DNA of 64,000 nucleotides from a virus: IMG/VR virus record IMGVR_UViG_3300024346_000014, positions 61,650 to 125,649 of that record; one strand, given 5' to 3'. Made by a program: the position numbers and the translations under genes. The notes beneath the pieces were generated by a model. That model was not told where the DNA came from. It was given only the letters and a program-made list of their open reading frames with translations, and did not search any database. This document shows, piece after piece, positions 1 through 6,066 of the stretch (within the stretch, counting starts at the first letter, position 1; each line of letters begins with the position of its first letter).

Positions 1-107
1 GTTAAGCCTAAGTAATCCATTACTTCATTGTTATGTTGCTCAACTATTTTAGCATACGTTTCGTCTGCATTACCTTCACTTGCGAATTTAAATATTTCTT
101 GAATCAT
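1..107 (-). CDS. hypothetical protein, N-terminal part (cut by window edge)
   Basis: The frame is open from an ATG at 105-107 to the window start and gives 35 residues beginning MIQEIFKFASEGNADETYAK. Its ATG overlaps the TAA of the upstream membrane-protein gene (TAATG), which suggests translational coupling in one transcript. The family is not recognised, and the C-terminus lies outside the window. Confidence 0.6.
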   Translation of the reverse strand, partial: MIQEIFKFASEGNADETYAKIVEQHNNEVMDYLGL

Positions 108-292
108 TACTTAGAGATTTTAGTTACTGACTTATCTAATACCATCATTGTCGCCACCGTCACCGCAGACACTGCGAGAAGAAGAGTTAATCCACTTAAT
201 AGGAAACTTAATACTGCGAAAGAAAGTCTCGCTGCGATCACCATTACTATTACTAGAAATAGAAACTTAAAGAAAAATTTAATTGTTGTCAT
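107..292 (-). CDS. small hydrophobic membrane protein (61 aa)
   Basis: This 61-residue protein is almost entirely hydrophobic. It has two probable membrane segments, at about residues 5-30 and 30-52, and ends in a short charged tail. It lies directly behind a copy of the early promoter element (309-361), with an A-rich leader and no Shine-Dalgarno sequence. Its stop overlaps the start of the next gene. A role in the host envelope during early infection is possible, but nothing in the sequence specifies a function. Confidence 0.65.
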   Translation of the reverse strand: MTTIKFFFKFLFLVIVMVIAARLSFAVLSFLLSGLTLLLAVSAVTVATMMVLDKSVTKISK

Positions 293-308
293 AATTGTTT
301 TGTTTTAA

Positions 309-361
309 TTGTTATAAGTAAATATAACTATTACTTTACACAAATAAAAACTTTTGTGTAA
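309..361 (-). promoter_or_regulatory. early-type composite promoter, copy 1
   Basis: Read on the minus strand, this holds a 7-bp arm inverted repeat (TTACACA..TGTGTAA, 336-361) followed by GTTATATTTACTTATAAC (311-328). The latter contains TATATTTA, close to the Bacteroidota -7 consensus TAnnTTTG. The start codon follows about 18 bases downstream. Nine related copies occur between here and 8.6 kb, always just upstream of a minus-strand gene. Confidence 0.65.
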
Positions 362-404
362 TTATTTTACCTCTATGTTATGTGGATTCAGGATCCATGT
401 AGAC

Positions 405-432
405 CCTAAAAAACCCGGTAGGAAACCGGGTT
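405..432 (-). terminator. rho-independent terminator
   Basis: The 8-bp stem AACCCGGT/ACCGGGTT (412-419, 425-432) has a 5-base loop and is followed on the minus strand by a run of six T. It lies just downstream of the 458-790 gene and upstream of the next promoter, so it separates two transcription units. Confidence 0.8.
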
Positions 433-457
433 AATCTATCTTTTCTTTTTTTAATTA

Positions 458-790
458 TTATTCCCCTATTACATAATTGTCCCAGGCTGTGTATAAATAT
501 AATTCATCGCGGTACATAGCACATCCGTCAACCATATAACTATCATACCCTATTTCTTCACCTGTTATTTTTCCTATGTAACTATCTAATTGAGCATTAG
601 GTCTTTCTTCTAGTATTTTATTCCACTCTTTTTTCCAACTGCTAGCCTTTTTGTGATTTTCTAGATTAAAGAACTCTAATGTTTCTTCGAGGAAATCAAC
701 CTTGTCTTTACTAAATGTTTTGATTTCAGTGTGACCGTCGTATTCGCGACAAAACAATTCTACCGTGGTTTCTACTACTTCGTCTTTCAT
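458..790 (-). CDS. hypothetical protein (110 aa)
   Basis: This soluble, acidic 110-residue protein has no family I recognise. It has an early promoter copy upstream (821-872) and a clear terminator downstream (405-432), so it appears to be a monocistronic early gene. The leader contains AAAAAGGAAAGG just before the ATG, one of the few purine-rich leaders with GG in this block. Confidence 0.75.
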   Translation of the reverse strand: MKDEVVETTVELFCREYDGHTEIKTFSKDKVDFLEETLEFFNLENHKKASSWKKEWNKILEERPNAQLDSYIGKITGEEIGYDSYMVDGCAMYRDELYLYTAWDNYVIGE

Positions 791-820
791 CCTTTCCTTT
801 TTAATTATTATTATTAATTT

Positions 821-872
821 GTTATACAGTAAATATAACTATAATATTACATATAATAATTGTTTTGTGTAA
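821..872 (-). promoter_or_regulatory. early-type composite promoter, copy 2
   Basis: GTTATATTTACTGTATAAC (821-839, minus strand) is preceded by the dyad TTACACA..TATGTAA (847-872). The arrangement matches the other copies. The distance to the ATG of the 458-790 gene is about 30 bases. Confidence 0.6.
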
Positions 873-980
873 TAAAGTTAACCTTCTTAAATAGGGATCG
901 GGCTACTAACGCAGAGGTAGTGTAGTAAAGATACCTTCGTATCTAGAGCACGTAGTAAAGTCACAGAGGTATTGCACCTG

Positions 981-1250
981 CTAATTGGGAAAAATCTTTG
1001 GGTTAATATCAAAACCGTGTTTTTCTTGGATTTCTTCTAACATTTTAATTGCTTCCTCTATGTTACCATCTTTTATGGAAAGTATAGCAATCTCTATGTC
1101 TTCTATTAAATCTATATTCATAGCTTTGTTTTTATTATATATCCCTACAACCCCCGAAAAGCCTACGGTTAAGTAGACTAAACAGGTAACATAAAAACAA
1201 GTCTTAAATACTTTACTACGGAGTGGCTGTTTGTTTCTCTGGAAACGCAA
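981..1250 (-). CDS. small membrane-anchored protein (up to 89 aa)
   Basis: The frame encodes a basic N-terminus, one membrane segment (about residues 16-37) and a soluble helical tail ending in KHGFDINPKIFPN. With the first ATG it overlaps the end of the peptidase gene by 35 bases. A second in-frame ATG would leave only the soluble tail of 46 residues. I favour the longer form because the membrane segment looks genuine, but the start is uncertain. The function is unknown. Confidence 0.55.
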   Translation of the reverse strand: MRFQRNKQPLRSKVFKTCFYVTCLVYLTVGFSGVVGIYNKNKAMNIDLIEDIEIAILSIKDGNIEEAIKMLEEIQEKHGFDINPKIFPN

Positions 1251-1989
1251 CCTTTAATTTAATATCATTTACTAATTCTTTTGCAAGTTCTAAAGTATTA
1301 TTAACCTCATCAATAACTACATACTCATCTTTGGTATGATAACTATGATACCCTGCTGCAAGATTCAAGCAAGGAAATCCAAACTTAATCATTAATTGAT
1401 ACACATCTGTATAAGGGTGACGTTGCCATTTAGTAATTCCTCTTTCTTTTAAGATAGGTTCTACTGTTCTTCCAAACGGGCTATCAATTTCAAAGAGAGC
1501 CTTGTTCATTAGAGTCATACTCATAGTGTCACCTTCTGGACTATCAAATTGTATTGCGTAATCTACATTACTGAAAAATTCAGGATCTGCTTCTTTACTT
1601 CCAATCATTCCAAACTCTTCGCCTACAAAGAATGCTACCTTCACGTTATCTAGCTGGTCTAGCATTTCAAGACAAAGATAAACTCCACATTTATCATCGC
1701 CTCCAATTCCAAGTTTAGAATGATCAACGCAATCTCTACCTTGAAGATGTCCTGCTGGGTTTATGTAAACTTCTAATCTTTCGTTTACTTTATGTACAGT
1801 GTCAGTATGACTAATAAAGCAGGGATACTGTTCAGCATCACCCTTAGTGACATAGATGCTCCCTAATTTATCTACTGTATAATTTAGCTTGGCTTCTTTT
1901 AAATACTCCTCTAGGAAGTTTATCATTTTGTCTTCTTCACCAAAATATGTGGGAATAGATAATACTTTTGTTAGTAATTCTTGATTCAT
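1216..1989 (-). CDS. M20-like zinc metallopeptidase (peptidase T-like)
   Basis: This 257-residue protein carries the ordered metal and catalytic motifs of the M20/M28 co-catalytic metallopeptidases: H61-T-D63, GGDDK (D98), GEE (E124/E125), QFDSPEGD (D149) and a C-terminal HSYH (H215/H218). Such enzymes trim peptides in the cytoplasm. The protein is shorter than typical M20 dipeptidases of 350-450 residues and seems to lack a full dimerisation domain. It lies behind an early promoter copy (2006-2024). A peptidase of this kind is unusual in a phage. It may process a host peptide or recycle amino acids; the substrate is not readable from sequence. Confidence 0.8.
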   Translation of the reverse strand: MNQELLTKVLSIPTYFGEEDKMINFLEEYLKEAKLNYTVDKLGSIYVTKGDAEQYPCFISHTDTVHKVNERLEVYINPAGHLQGRDCVDHSKLGIGGDDKCGVYLCLEMLDQLDNVKVAFFVGEEFGMIGSKEADPEFFSNVDYAIQFDSPEGDTMSMTLMNKALFEIDSPFGRTVEPILKERGITKWQRHPYTDVYQLMIKFGFPCLNLAAGYHSYHTKDEYVVIDEVNNTLELAKELVNDIKLKVAFPEKQTATP

Positions 1990-2005
1990 TGTTTTTGTTT
2001 TTAAT

Positions 2006-2024
2006 GTTATACTATAAATATAAT
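2006..2024 (-). promoter_or_regulatory. early-type promoter box, copy 3 (right half only)
   Basis: TTATATTTATAGTATAAC lies 16 bases upstream of the peptidase ATG. The usual TTACACA/TGTGTAA dyad is replaced here by AAACCTGCTCT and an A-rich stretch, so this copy may be regulated differently. Confidence 0.5.
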
Positions 2025-2055
2025 ACTAAAACCTGCTCTAAAAAAATAAAACAGG

Positions 2056-2547
2056 TTAAAGTTGACCTCTAAGATAAGATAATATTACCTCTTTTTCCTG
2101 GTTCCAAACCTTAGCGAAATCTGGATTTAAACCAATAGAATCCTGATTATCTTTTATATCAGCAAACTTAATCTGCTTTGCCTCTTTGCTGATACCGCCT
2201 AGTCTTCTGGCTTCAAGTAATTTTCTTGCTTTACGATTTAACAAAGGAAAATCCTGTTTTACAAAAACATCTGTTAATTCTATAACCATCTTTAAGATAT
2301 ACTCTGCATCTTGACTAGTCCATATTTTATGTAAAGCAACTCTTAATTGCTCAATTGTTACCTCCGTATCTTCAATGACATCATGTAACAATGCAGCTGC
2401 AATTTGACATTCACTCCCACCTTCTTCTTCAATACGTTTAGCTACTCTAATAGGATGAGTAATATATAAGTCATTTGAATACTTACGGGTCTGTTCTCCA
2501 TGAGCAGCCGTTGCTAATTCTAAAGTTTTTTGTAATGGTTGAGTCAT
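2056..2547 (-). CDS. SpoT/Mesh1-like HD hydrolase (putative (p)ppGpp hydrolase)
   Basis: The 163 residues cover a single HD domain of the RelA/SpoT hydrolase type. Visible signatures are AAHGEQTRK (14-22), YITHPIRVA with H31, ALLHDVIEDT with H55-D56 and E59-D60, and a C-terminal FADIKDN with D130. There is no synthetase, TGS or ACT domain, so it matches small stand-alone alarmone hydrolases. The expected reaction is removal of the 3'-pyrophosphate from (p)ppGpp, which would blunt the host stringent response. It has its own early promoter (2559-2609). Another nucleotide substrate is possible. Confidence 0.8.
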   Translation of the reverse strand: MTQPLQKTLELATAAHGEQTRKYSNDLYITHPIRVAKRIEEEGGSECQIAAALLHDVIEDTEVTIEQLRVALHKIWTSQDAEYILKMVIELTDVFVKQDFPLLNRKARKLLEARRLGGISKEAKQIKFADIKDNQDSIGLNPDFAKVWNQEKEVILSYLRGQL

Positions 2548-2558
2548 TATTTCTTTTT

Positions 2559-2609
2559 GTTATATAGTAAATATAATAATAAATTACACAATATAAAAAT
2601 CTTGTGTAA
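2559..2609 (-). promoter_or_regulatory. early-type composite promoter, copy 4
   Basis: The minus strand holds a dyad TTACACA..TGTGTAA (2584-2609) with perfect 7-bp arms, then TTATATTTACTATATAAC (2559-2577). It lies 11 bases upstream of the HD hydrolase ATG, so the leader must be very short. Confidence 0.65.
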
Positions 2610-2610
2610 T

Positions 2611-2641
2611 AAAAAAAGGAGAAAGTTACCCTCCTCCTTTT
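2611..2641 (-). terminator. rho-independent terminator
   Basis: AAAAGGAG (2614-2621) pairs with CTCCTTTT (2634-2641), and the minus strand ends in a run of seven T. It follows the small gene at 2663-2830 and insulates it from the HD hydrolase promoter. Confidence 0.7.
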
Positions 2642-2662
2642 AGATCTAATACGGTAGTCTGT

Positions 2663-2830
2663 TTATCTTGGCGTGCCGTTCCAGTCTAAATCCACTGTTG
2701 CTATTAATAAGTATAAGGTAAGTGTCCAATAAGGGTCTTCTTCCGAAGGTTTAATTGTTTGGAACCCTAAACAGAATCTATCGTGTGGCCAATGAAAACT
2801 AATCATTAACCTCCAACCATTTTCTAACAT
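2663..2830 (-). CDS. small hypothetical protein (55 aa)
   Basis: This reading frame starts MLENGWRLMISFHWPHDRFC and is rich in Trp, Phe and Tyr, typical of small phage proteins. The frame is open about 30 codons further upstream but has no better start. A terminator follows directly (2611-2641), which supports a real transcript. I cannot assign a function. Confidence 0.5.
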   Translation of the reverse strand: MLENGWRLMISFHWPHDRFCLGFQTIKPSEEDPYWTLTLYLLIATVDLDWNGTPR

Positions 2831-2898
2831 ATGTTTATTGGTAATTTTATATCTTATACTGAAATGTTTCCTGCTGGTTCTATTAAATAAACCCCCAA

Positions 2899-2920
2899 CA
2901 ACCAGACCTGAGTCTGGTTG
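2899..2920 (-). terminator. hairpin, probable weak terminator
   Basis: A perfect 9-bp stem CAACCAGAC/GTCTGGTTG encloses CTGA. It lies downstream of the 2943-3122 gene. The tract after it on the minus strand is TTGGGGGTTTATTT, so the U-tract is imperfect. Confidence 0.5.
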
Positions 2921-2942
2921 CTACTACGGAGTAAACCTTTTA

Positions 2943-3122
2943 TTACTTTAAGAATTCATATATCTTTTCATCCATCTCTTCGTCATGTTTCATCCAATTC
3001 CAAAAGTAATCTACTTTATCTTTTTCATACCTCTGTCTTGCTTCTTCTAAATCTCTAGTTTCTTTTAGGAAACTTAATATGTGATAATGAAATGCCCAGT
3101 ACTGTGTTGTTAATTCGCTCAT
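2943..3122 (-). CDS. small hypothetical protein (59 aa)
   Basis: This 59-residue helical protein begins MSELTTQYWAFHYHILSFLK and has a charged centre (EARQRYEKDK). It begins 17 bases after the stop of the zinc-ribbon gene and is probably cotranscribed with it from the promoter at 3359-3410. No family is recognised. Confidence 0.65.
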   Translation of the reverse strand: MSELTTQYWAFHYHILSFLKETRDLEEARQRYEKDKVDYFWNWMKHDEEMDEKIYEFLK

Positions 3123-3139
3123 AATTATTTTATTTTATT

Positions 3140-3343
3140 TTAATTGTTATTACCTTTTGGAAAACCTATACCTTTAAAATTAAAGTTTCCTTTTAAACAT
3201 TCTTCTAGCTCTACCTCTTTCGCATGCTTTAGCTCCTTCATCTGTGATTCTTTATAATCACAATCTTTACATATCATTTCAGTATCAAACCAAGACATTG
3301 TAAATACACGTGTTTCTTTATTACATCTTTCGCAATTAGTCAT
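3140..3343 (-). CDS. small zinc-ribbon protein (67 aa)
   Basis: Two CxxC knuckles, C4-ERC7 and C25-KDC28, make a treble-clef or zinc-ribbon-like fold at the N-terminus. A charged helix follows, then a GNFNFKGIGF tail. Such small phage zinc proteins often bind nucleic acid or host proteins, but no specific role can be read here. It sits 15 bases behind early promoter copy 5. Confidence 0.7.
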   Translation of the reverse strand: MTNCERCNKETRVFTMSWFDTEMICKDCDYKESQMKELKHAKEVELEECLKGNFNFKGIGFPKGNNN

Positions 3344-3358
3344 AATTATTTTGTTTTT

Positions 3359-3410
3359 GTTATACTATAAATATAATAATAATTCTTCACAAATAAAAAC
3401 TTCTGTGTAA
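3359..3410 (-). promoter_or_regulatory. early-type composite promoter, copy 5
   Basis: The dyad TTACACA..TGTGAA (3386-3410) precedes TTATATTTATAGTATAAC (3359-3377) on the minus strand. It drives the zinc-ribbon gene and probably the 59-residue gene after it. Confidence 0.65.
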
Positions 3411-3427
3411 CTAATATACCCTTGTCA

Positions 3428-3796
3428 TTATTTAATCCAAGCTGCTGTGATAATACCAGTTACTGATTTTTCCTGAACCTCTTTTATTTTATAGAAATCT
3501 TTTTCTAAATAATAATTACTCTGCTTTGCGGCAACGCCGTCTGCAGTTGAAAGGGTAATGTGAGGATACTTGTTTTTACTCCATGGATTATTAACCAGGA
3601 GAACATCTACTTTATCATTAGTTAATCTTCCAAGTATAGTTAAGTTTACCTCTTTCCCCAGTGGAACTGTTAATTCCTCTGGTTTCCATTCAATAGTTGA
3701 GTGGTGAGTAAATACATTTACATGGATAGGAGGAAAAAGTTTTAGTAACCTTTCCTTATCTATCTTAACCATTGTGTATAGTATATCCTTTTTCAT
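3428..3796 (-). CDS. candidate 2H phosphoesterase-like protein (122 aa)
   Basis: Two H-x-T tetrapeptides, H32-S-T34-I and H79-I-T81-L, lie 47 residues apart, each in a predicted strand (NVFTHHSTIEW and KYPHITLST). This is the signature of 2H phosphoesterases, which act on 2',3'-cyclic or 2'-5' phosphodiesters. The family includes RNA-repair enzymes, LigT and the anti-CBASS nuclease Acb1. The protein is compact, so the assignment rests mainly on the paired motifs. The gene is in the early block, where counter-defence or RNA-repair genes are expected. It could instead be an unrelated beta protein with two chance HxT motifs. Confidence 0.5.
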   Translation of the reverse strand: MKKDILYTMVKIDKERLLKLFPPIHVNVFTHHSTIEWKPEELTVPLGKEVNLTILGRLTNDKVDVLLVNNPWSKNKYPHITLSTADGVAAKQSNYYLEKDFYKIKEVQEKSVTGIITAAWIK

Positions 3797-3805
3797 TTTT
3801 TTAAT

Positions 3806-3967
3806 TTAAGCCTGTGGTCCAATTAAATCCCACGCAGTTTCGCCAGTTCCATTTCCGTTTCGAGTTACCTCGTAGTTCGGGTCCATTCCTGATTCAAGAA
3901 TATTATTTAATAATTCATCGAGCGAGTCGAATTCTTTTTCGTAATAATTACATTTTAAACTATACAT
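3806..3967 (-). CDS. small acidic protein with an ankyrin-like tail (53 aa)
   Basis: The gene starts MYSLKCNYYEKEFDSLDELL and ends GTGETAWDLIGPQA. The segment GMDPN..TGETAWDLI resembles a single ankyrin-repeat helix-turn unit, as found in short phage proteins. It is driven by early promoter copy 6, and the 2H-like gene follows 9 bases after its stop, so the two are probably cotranscribed. Confidence 0.65.
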   Translation of the reverse strand: MYSLKCNYYEKEFDSLDELLNNILESGMDPNYEVTRNGNGTGETAWDLIGPQA

Positions 3968-3982
3968 ATATTTTTGTTTTTT

Positions 3983-4033
3983 GTTATACTATAAATATAA
4001 TACTTTATTACATAAAATAAAAACTCTGTGTAA
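3983..4033 (-). promoter_or_regulatory. early-type composite promoter, copy 6
   Basis: The dyad TTACACA..TATGTAA (4008-4033) precedes TTATATTTATAGTATAAC (3983-4001) on the minus strand, 15 bases before the 53-residue gene. It should also drive the downstream 2H-like gene. Confidence 0.65.
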
Positions 4034-4271
4034 AAAGTTTCGATTTAAATAACCTTTAACAATTCTTTAGATCCACGGTGTACGGAAAAACTTATAATGA
4101 GACCTGAATTTTCATACAAACCATGGAGGTATTTTTAGTATATTGATAATCAATAAGTTGTGTTATATAATATAATCCAATTTCTGGCACGTGTCCATTT
4201 GTTAAATCCATACATCACAGAGGTAACAACGGTATTACTATTACTTAATCCATTTCTACTTATTAAACCCT
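4034..4271. other. intergenic gap without recognisable genes
   Basis: I see no credible reading frame here on either strand. The gap holds one copy of the recurring CACAGAGGTA element (4216-4225) and AT-rich sequence. It separates the terminator at 4272-4302 from promoter copy 6. Confidence 0.5.
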
Positions 4272-4302
4272 AAAAAACCCGTTACATCTTAATTGTAACG
4301 GG
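4272..4302 (-). terminator. rho-independent terminator
   Basis: CCCGTTAC (4278-4285) pairs perfectly with GTAACGGG (4295-4302) and is followed on the minus strand by TTTTTTAG. It ends the small membrane-protein operon at 4322-5057. Confidence 0.8.
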
Positions 4303-4321
4303 TACTCATCTTCTTTGTTTT

Positions 4322-4528
4322 TTAAATTAAATTATAAAATACTATACCCCATAATAAGATGCTAAACGTCATAACTAAATTAGTTCTTAATATACGTGCT
4401 TTTGTAAATTCTATTCTACAATTGTGAGGTGCAATCTTATACACCATCCATGACATTAAATGTCCTAAAAAATAAACACTTGTAGCAAGTGCCAACATAA
4501 AAATTGTTGTTAATAATCCTTCATTCAT
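4322..4528 (-). CDS. small membrane protein (68 aa)
   Basis: There are two membrane segments (about residues 5-30 and 49-67) joined by a basic loop. This is the last gene of a four-gene minus-strand operon behind promoter copy 7, ending in a strong terminator. The function is unknown; three consecutive genes here encode small membrane proteins. Confidence 0.65.
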   Translation of the reverse strand: MNEGLLTTIFMLALATSVYFLGHLMSWMVYKIAPHNCRIEFTKARILRTNLVMTFSILLWGIVFYNLI

Positions 4529-4540
4529 TATCTTTGTTTT

Positions 4541-4693
4541 TTAAATAAATAATATTATCATTTTCAATAGTGCTGAAATAGCCCATAGTATTAATGTAAT
4601 AAACTTTAGTATACCGAGACCTATAAAAAGCCAAGCCCATATACCATGGAGATTTACTTTATTTCTACTTATATGAATTTCGTGCTTTTTCAT
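4541..4693 (-). CDS. small membrane protein (50 aa)
   Basis: I use the ATG at 4693 because it follows the upstream stop by only two bases (TAGAAATG). A longer start at 4750 would overlap the upstream gene by 55 bases. The protein has a basic N-terminus (MKKHEIHISRNK) and one long or two short membrane segments. It has no recognised family. Confidence 0.55.
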   Translation of the reverse strand: MKKHEIHISRNKVNLHGIWAWLFIGLGILKFITLILWAISALLKMIILFI

Positions 4694-4695
4694 TT

Positions 4696-4890
4696 CTAAA
4701 CTTTTTTCGATGGTAGACCATTTCGTGCTCGGTCTAAAAAGTGTAACCATACTGCCCCATTAATTCCTATCCAAATGTTGTTTTCAAGGCTGTAAGGTTC
4801 GATCCATTTTGCGTATATAATTACTGGAAGACTGAATAAAGCGATTATTTGTACTAGTATAGATAATTTGTATTTTAAAATGTTTTTCAT
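4696..4890 (-). CDS. small membrane protein (64 aa)
   Basis: The N-terminus MKNILKYK is followed by a strong membrane segment (about residues 9-27). A second amphipathic or membrane region follows at 38-52, with a short basic tail. The start lies 2 bases downstream of the previous stop, consistent with coupled translation in the operon. The function is unknown. Confidence 0.6.
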   Translation of the reverse strand: MKNILKYKLSILVQIIALFSLPVIIYAKWIEPYSLENNIWIGINGAVWLHFLDRARNGLPSKKV

Positions 4891-4892
4891 TT

Positions 4893-5057
4893 TTATTTTG
4901 TTTTTAGTTCTTTAATCTTTTTTCTTACTTGGTATTCTTTTTCAAGTAAACTATCAGACATAGTACCATCCAACCAAGGATTGTTTTGTAACTCTATGAT
5001 AGACTCTAATACTTTTTCAAAATCTTCTAATGTTTTTGGTGGTTCTATTATACTCAT
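4893..5057 (-). CDS. small helical protein (54 aa)
   Basis: This charged 54-residue protein starts MSIIEPPKTLEDFEKVLESI and has a coiled-coil-like C-terminus (LLEKEYQVRKKIKELK). It is the first gene behind promoter copy 7 and is followed closely by the small membrane-protein genes. No function can be assigned. Confidence 0.65.
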   Translation of the reverse strand: MSIIEPPKTLEDFEKVLESIIELQNNPWLDGTMSDSLLEKEYQVRKKIKELKTK

Positions 5058-5071
5058 CTTAGTTTTAATTT

Positions 5072-5122
5072 GTTATAGTATAAATATAATCATAACTATA
5101 CACAATAGGAAATATTTATGTA
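5072..5122 (-). promoter_or_regulatory. early-type composite promoter, copy 7
   Basis: TTATATTTATACTATAAC (5072-5090) lies 14 bases before the ATG. The upstream dyad (5099-5122) is degenerate (TACATAAA..TGTGTA), so this copy may be under weaker control. Confidence 0.55.
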
Positions 5123-5142
5123 GCGAGTATACCTTTATCCGG

Positions 5143-5271
5143 TTACCCGTTCCGGTGCTTGGTTTTTCTGGTATATTTTTTACGGTTACGTTGCACTTGC
5201 TGGCGTGTAGCCTGCCACCATTCTTGTAAGGTAAGTGTTACCCGTTCCAGTTTTTTAGATTCTTTTTTCAT
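5143..5271 (-). CDS. small basic protein (42 aa)
   Basis: This 42-residue, strongly basic protein begins MKKESKKLERVTLTLQEWWQ and ends RKKYTRKTKHRNG. Its base composition is more GC-rich than that of its neighbours. It may bind nucleic acid, but this is only an inference from charge. The repeated terminator element lies upstream of it. Confidence 0.5.
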   Translation of the reverse strand: MKKESKKLERVTLTLQEWWQATRQQVQRNRKKYTRKTKHRNG

Positions 5272-5286
5272 CTCTAGTTATTTATT

Positions 5287-5316
5287 AAAACAAAAGGCCA
5301 ACTGTTTAAGTGGCCT
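5287..5316 (-). terminator. terminator within repeated element, copy A
   Basis: AGGCCA (5295-5300) pairs with TGGCCT (5311-5316); on the minus strand TTTTGTTTT follows the stem. It lies downstream of the 5366-5566 gene. Confidence 0.7.
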
Positions 5317-5346
5317 CTCGTTAACTTAATTAATTCTTGGTTATTA
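5288..5346. repeat. 59-bp direct repeat, copy A
   Basis: This is near-identical, with one mismatch visible, to 5611-5669. Each copy contains the same terminator hairpin plus CTCGTTAACTTAATTAATTC. The repeats bracket the 66-residue gene at 5366-5566 as a cassette that could be gained or lost by recombination. Confidence 0.85.
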
Positions 5347-5365
5347 TCCAAACCGTTATCTACAA

Positions 5366-5566
5366 TTAAACGCTTCTTAGTTGTTCTATCTCGCTTTCAA
5401 GATATTCTGTAGCTTGGTAGTTTATTTCTTCATCGTGTAGTTGTAAATTCATTCCGTTTTCAAGTTCTATAAATAAACCTTGTTCGCTTTGAAATACTCT
5501 TTTTATTTCTCCCATTTCAGATCTAAGAAATTCCATTCTTTTTTCTGCGTATTTTAAATTTTTCAT
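5366..5566 (-). CDS. small helical protein (66 aa)
   Basis: This charged protein begins MKNLKYAEKRMEFLRSEMGE, with a central beta-like ELENGMNLQLHDEEINY and an acidic helix at the end. It is bracketed by the 59-bp repeats. A purine-rich AAAAAAGGAAG lies before its ATG. The family is unknown. Confidence 0.7.
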   Translation of the reverse strand: MKNLKYAEKRMEFLRSEMGEIKRVFQSEQGLFIELENGMNLQLHDEEINYQATEYLESEIEQLRSV

Positions 5567-5610
5567 AATCTTCCTTTTTTTTGATTAAATTGTTTTCTTC
5601 CCTCGTTAAT

Positions 5611-5639
5611 AAACAAAAGGCCAACTGTTTAGGTGGCCT
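5611..5639 (-). terminator. terminator within repeated element, copy B
   Basis: AGGCCA (5618-5623) pairs with TGGCCT (5634-5639), and TTTTGTTT follows on the minus strand. It lies just downstream of the stop of the 44-residue membrane protein gene. Confidence 0.7.
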
Positions 5640-5669
5640 CTCGTTAACTTAATTAATTCTTGGTTATTA
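5611..5669. repeat. 59-bp direct repeat, copy B
   Basis: This is the second copy of the element at 5288-5346. Its end overlaps the stop codon of the 5667-5801 gene. Confidence 0.85.
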
Positions 5670-5801
5670 ACTAACTATAGTTTCTATAAGTTTAAATACC
5701 ATAAATCCTATAGCATAACTCAATACTACACCTTGTAATACTAATACTGATTTTCCAATTGCAGCGATTCTGCTGTTTCTTTTTCTTGCTCTTGCGTTCA
5801 T
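5667..5801 (-). CDS. small single-span membrane protein (44 aa)
   Basis: A very basic N-terminus (MNARARKRNSR) precedes one membrane span (about residues 17-40). The gene sits 18 bases behind early promoter copy 8 and ends at repeat copy B. The positive-inside rule puts the N-terminus in the cytoplasm. The function is unknown. Confidence 0.65.
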   Translation of the reverse strand: MNARARKRNSRIAAIGKSVLVLQGVVLSYAIGFMVFKLIETIVS

Positions 5802-5819
5802 AATTATTTTGTTTTAATT

Positions 5820-5869
5820 GTTATAAGTAAATATAACTATTTATTACATAAAATAAAAATTCTGTGTAA
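5820..5869 (-). promoter_or_regulatory. early-type composite promoter, copy 8
   Basis: The dyad TTACACA..TATGTAA (5844-5869) precedes GTTATATTTACTTATAAC (5820-5837) on the minus strand. This is one of the best-conserved copies. Confidence 0.65.
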
Positions 5870-6023
5870 TTATTCTTGATAAAGTTTACCCTTCTGTTCT
5901 GGATACCAACACAGTCTAGACCGGGCCTGTTGTACTTATTTAACAGCTAACCTTTTTAAAGCGGGTCAGTGCTACATGGGAGAGGGTATTTTTTCACTCG
6001 TCTAGACACAGAGCCCCTTCCCC

Positions 6024-6050
6024 CAAAAAGCCGGCATAGAAGCCGGCTTT
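6024..6050 (-). terminator. rho-independent terminator
   Basis: AAAGCCGGC (6027-6035) pairs with GCCGGCTTT (6042-6050) around a 6-base loop, with a T-run on both strands. It ends the 6067-6570 gene. Confidence 0.8.
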
Positions 6051-6066
6051 CTGTCCGTCTCTCCTG

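Noticed and set aside
880-980. Possible tRNA or small RNA with local hairpins
   Set aside because: GATACCTTCGTATC forms a short hairpin, but no cloverleaf and no terminator tract are present; left as unassigned intergenic DNA.
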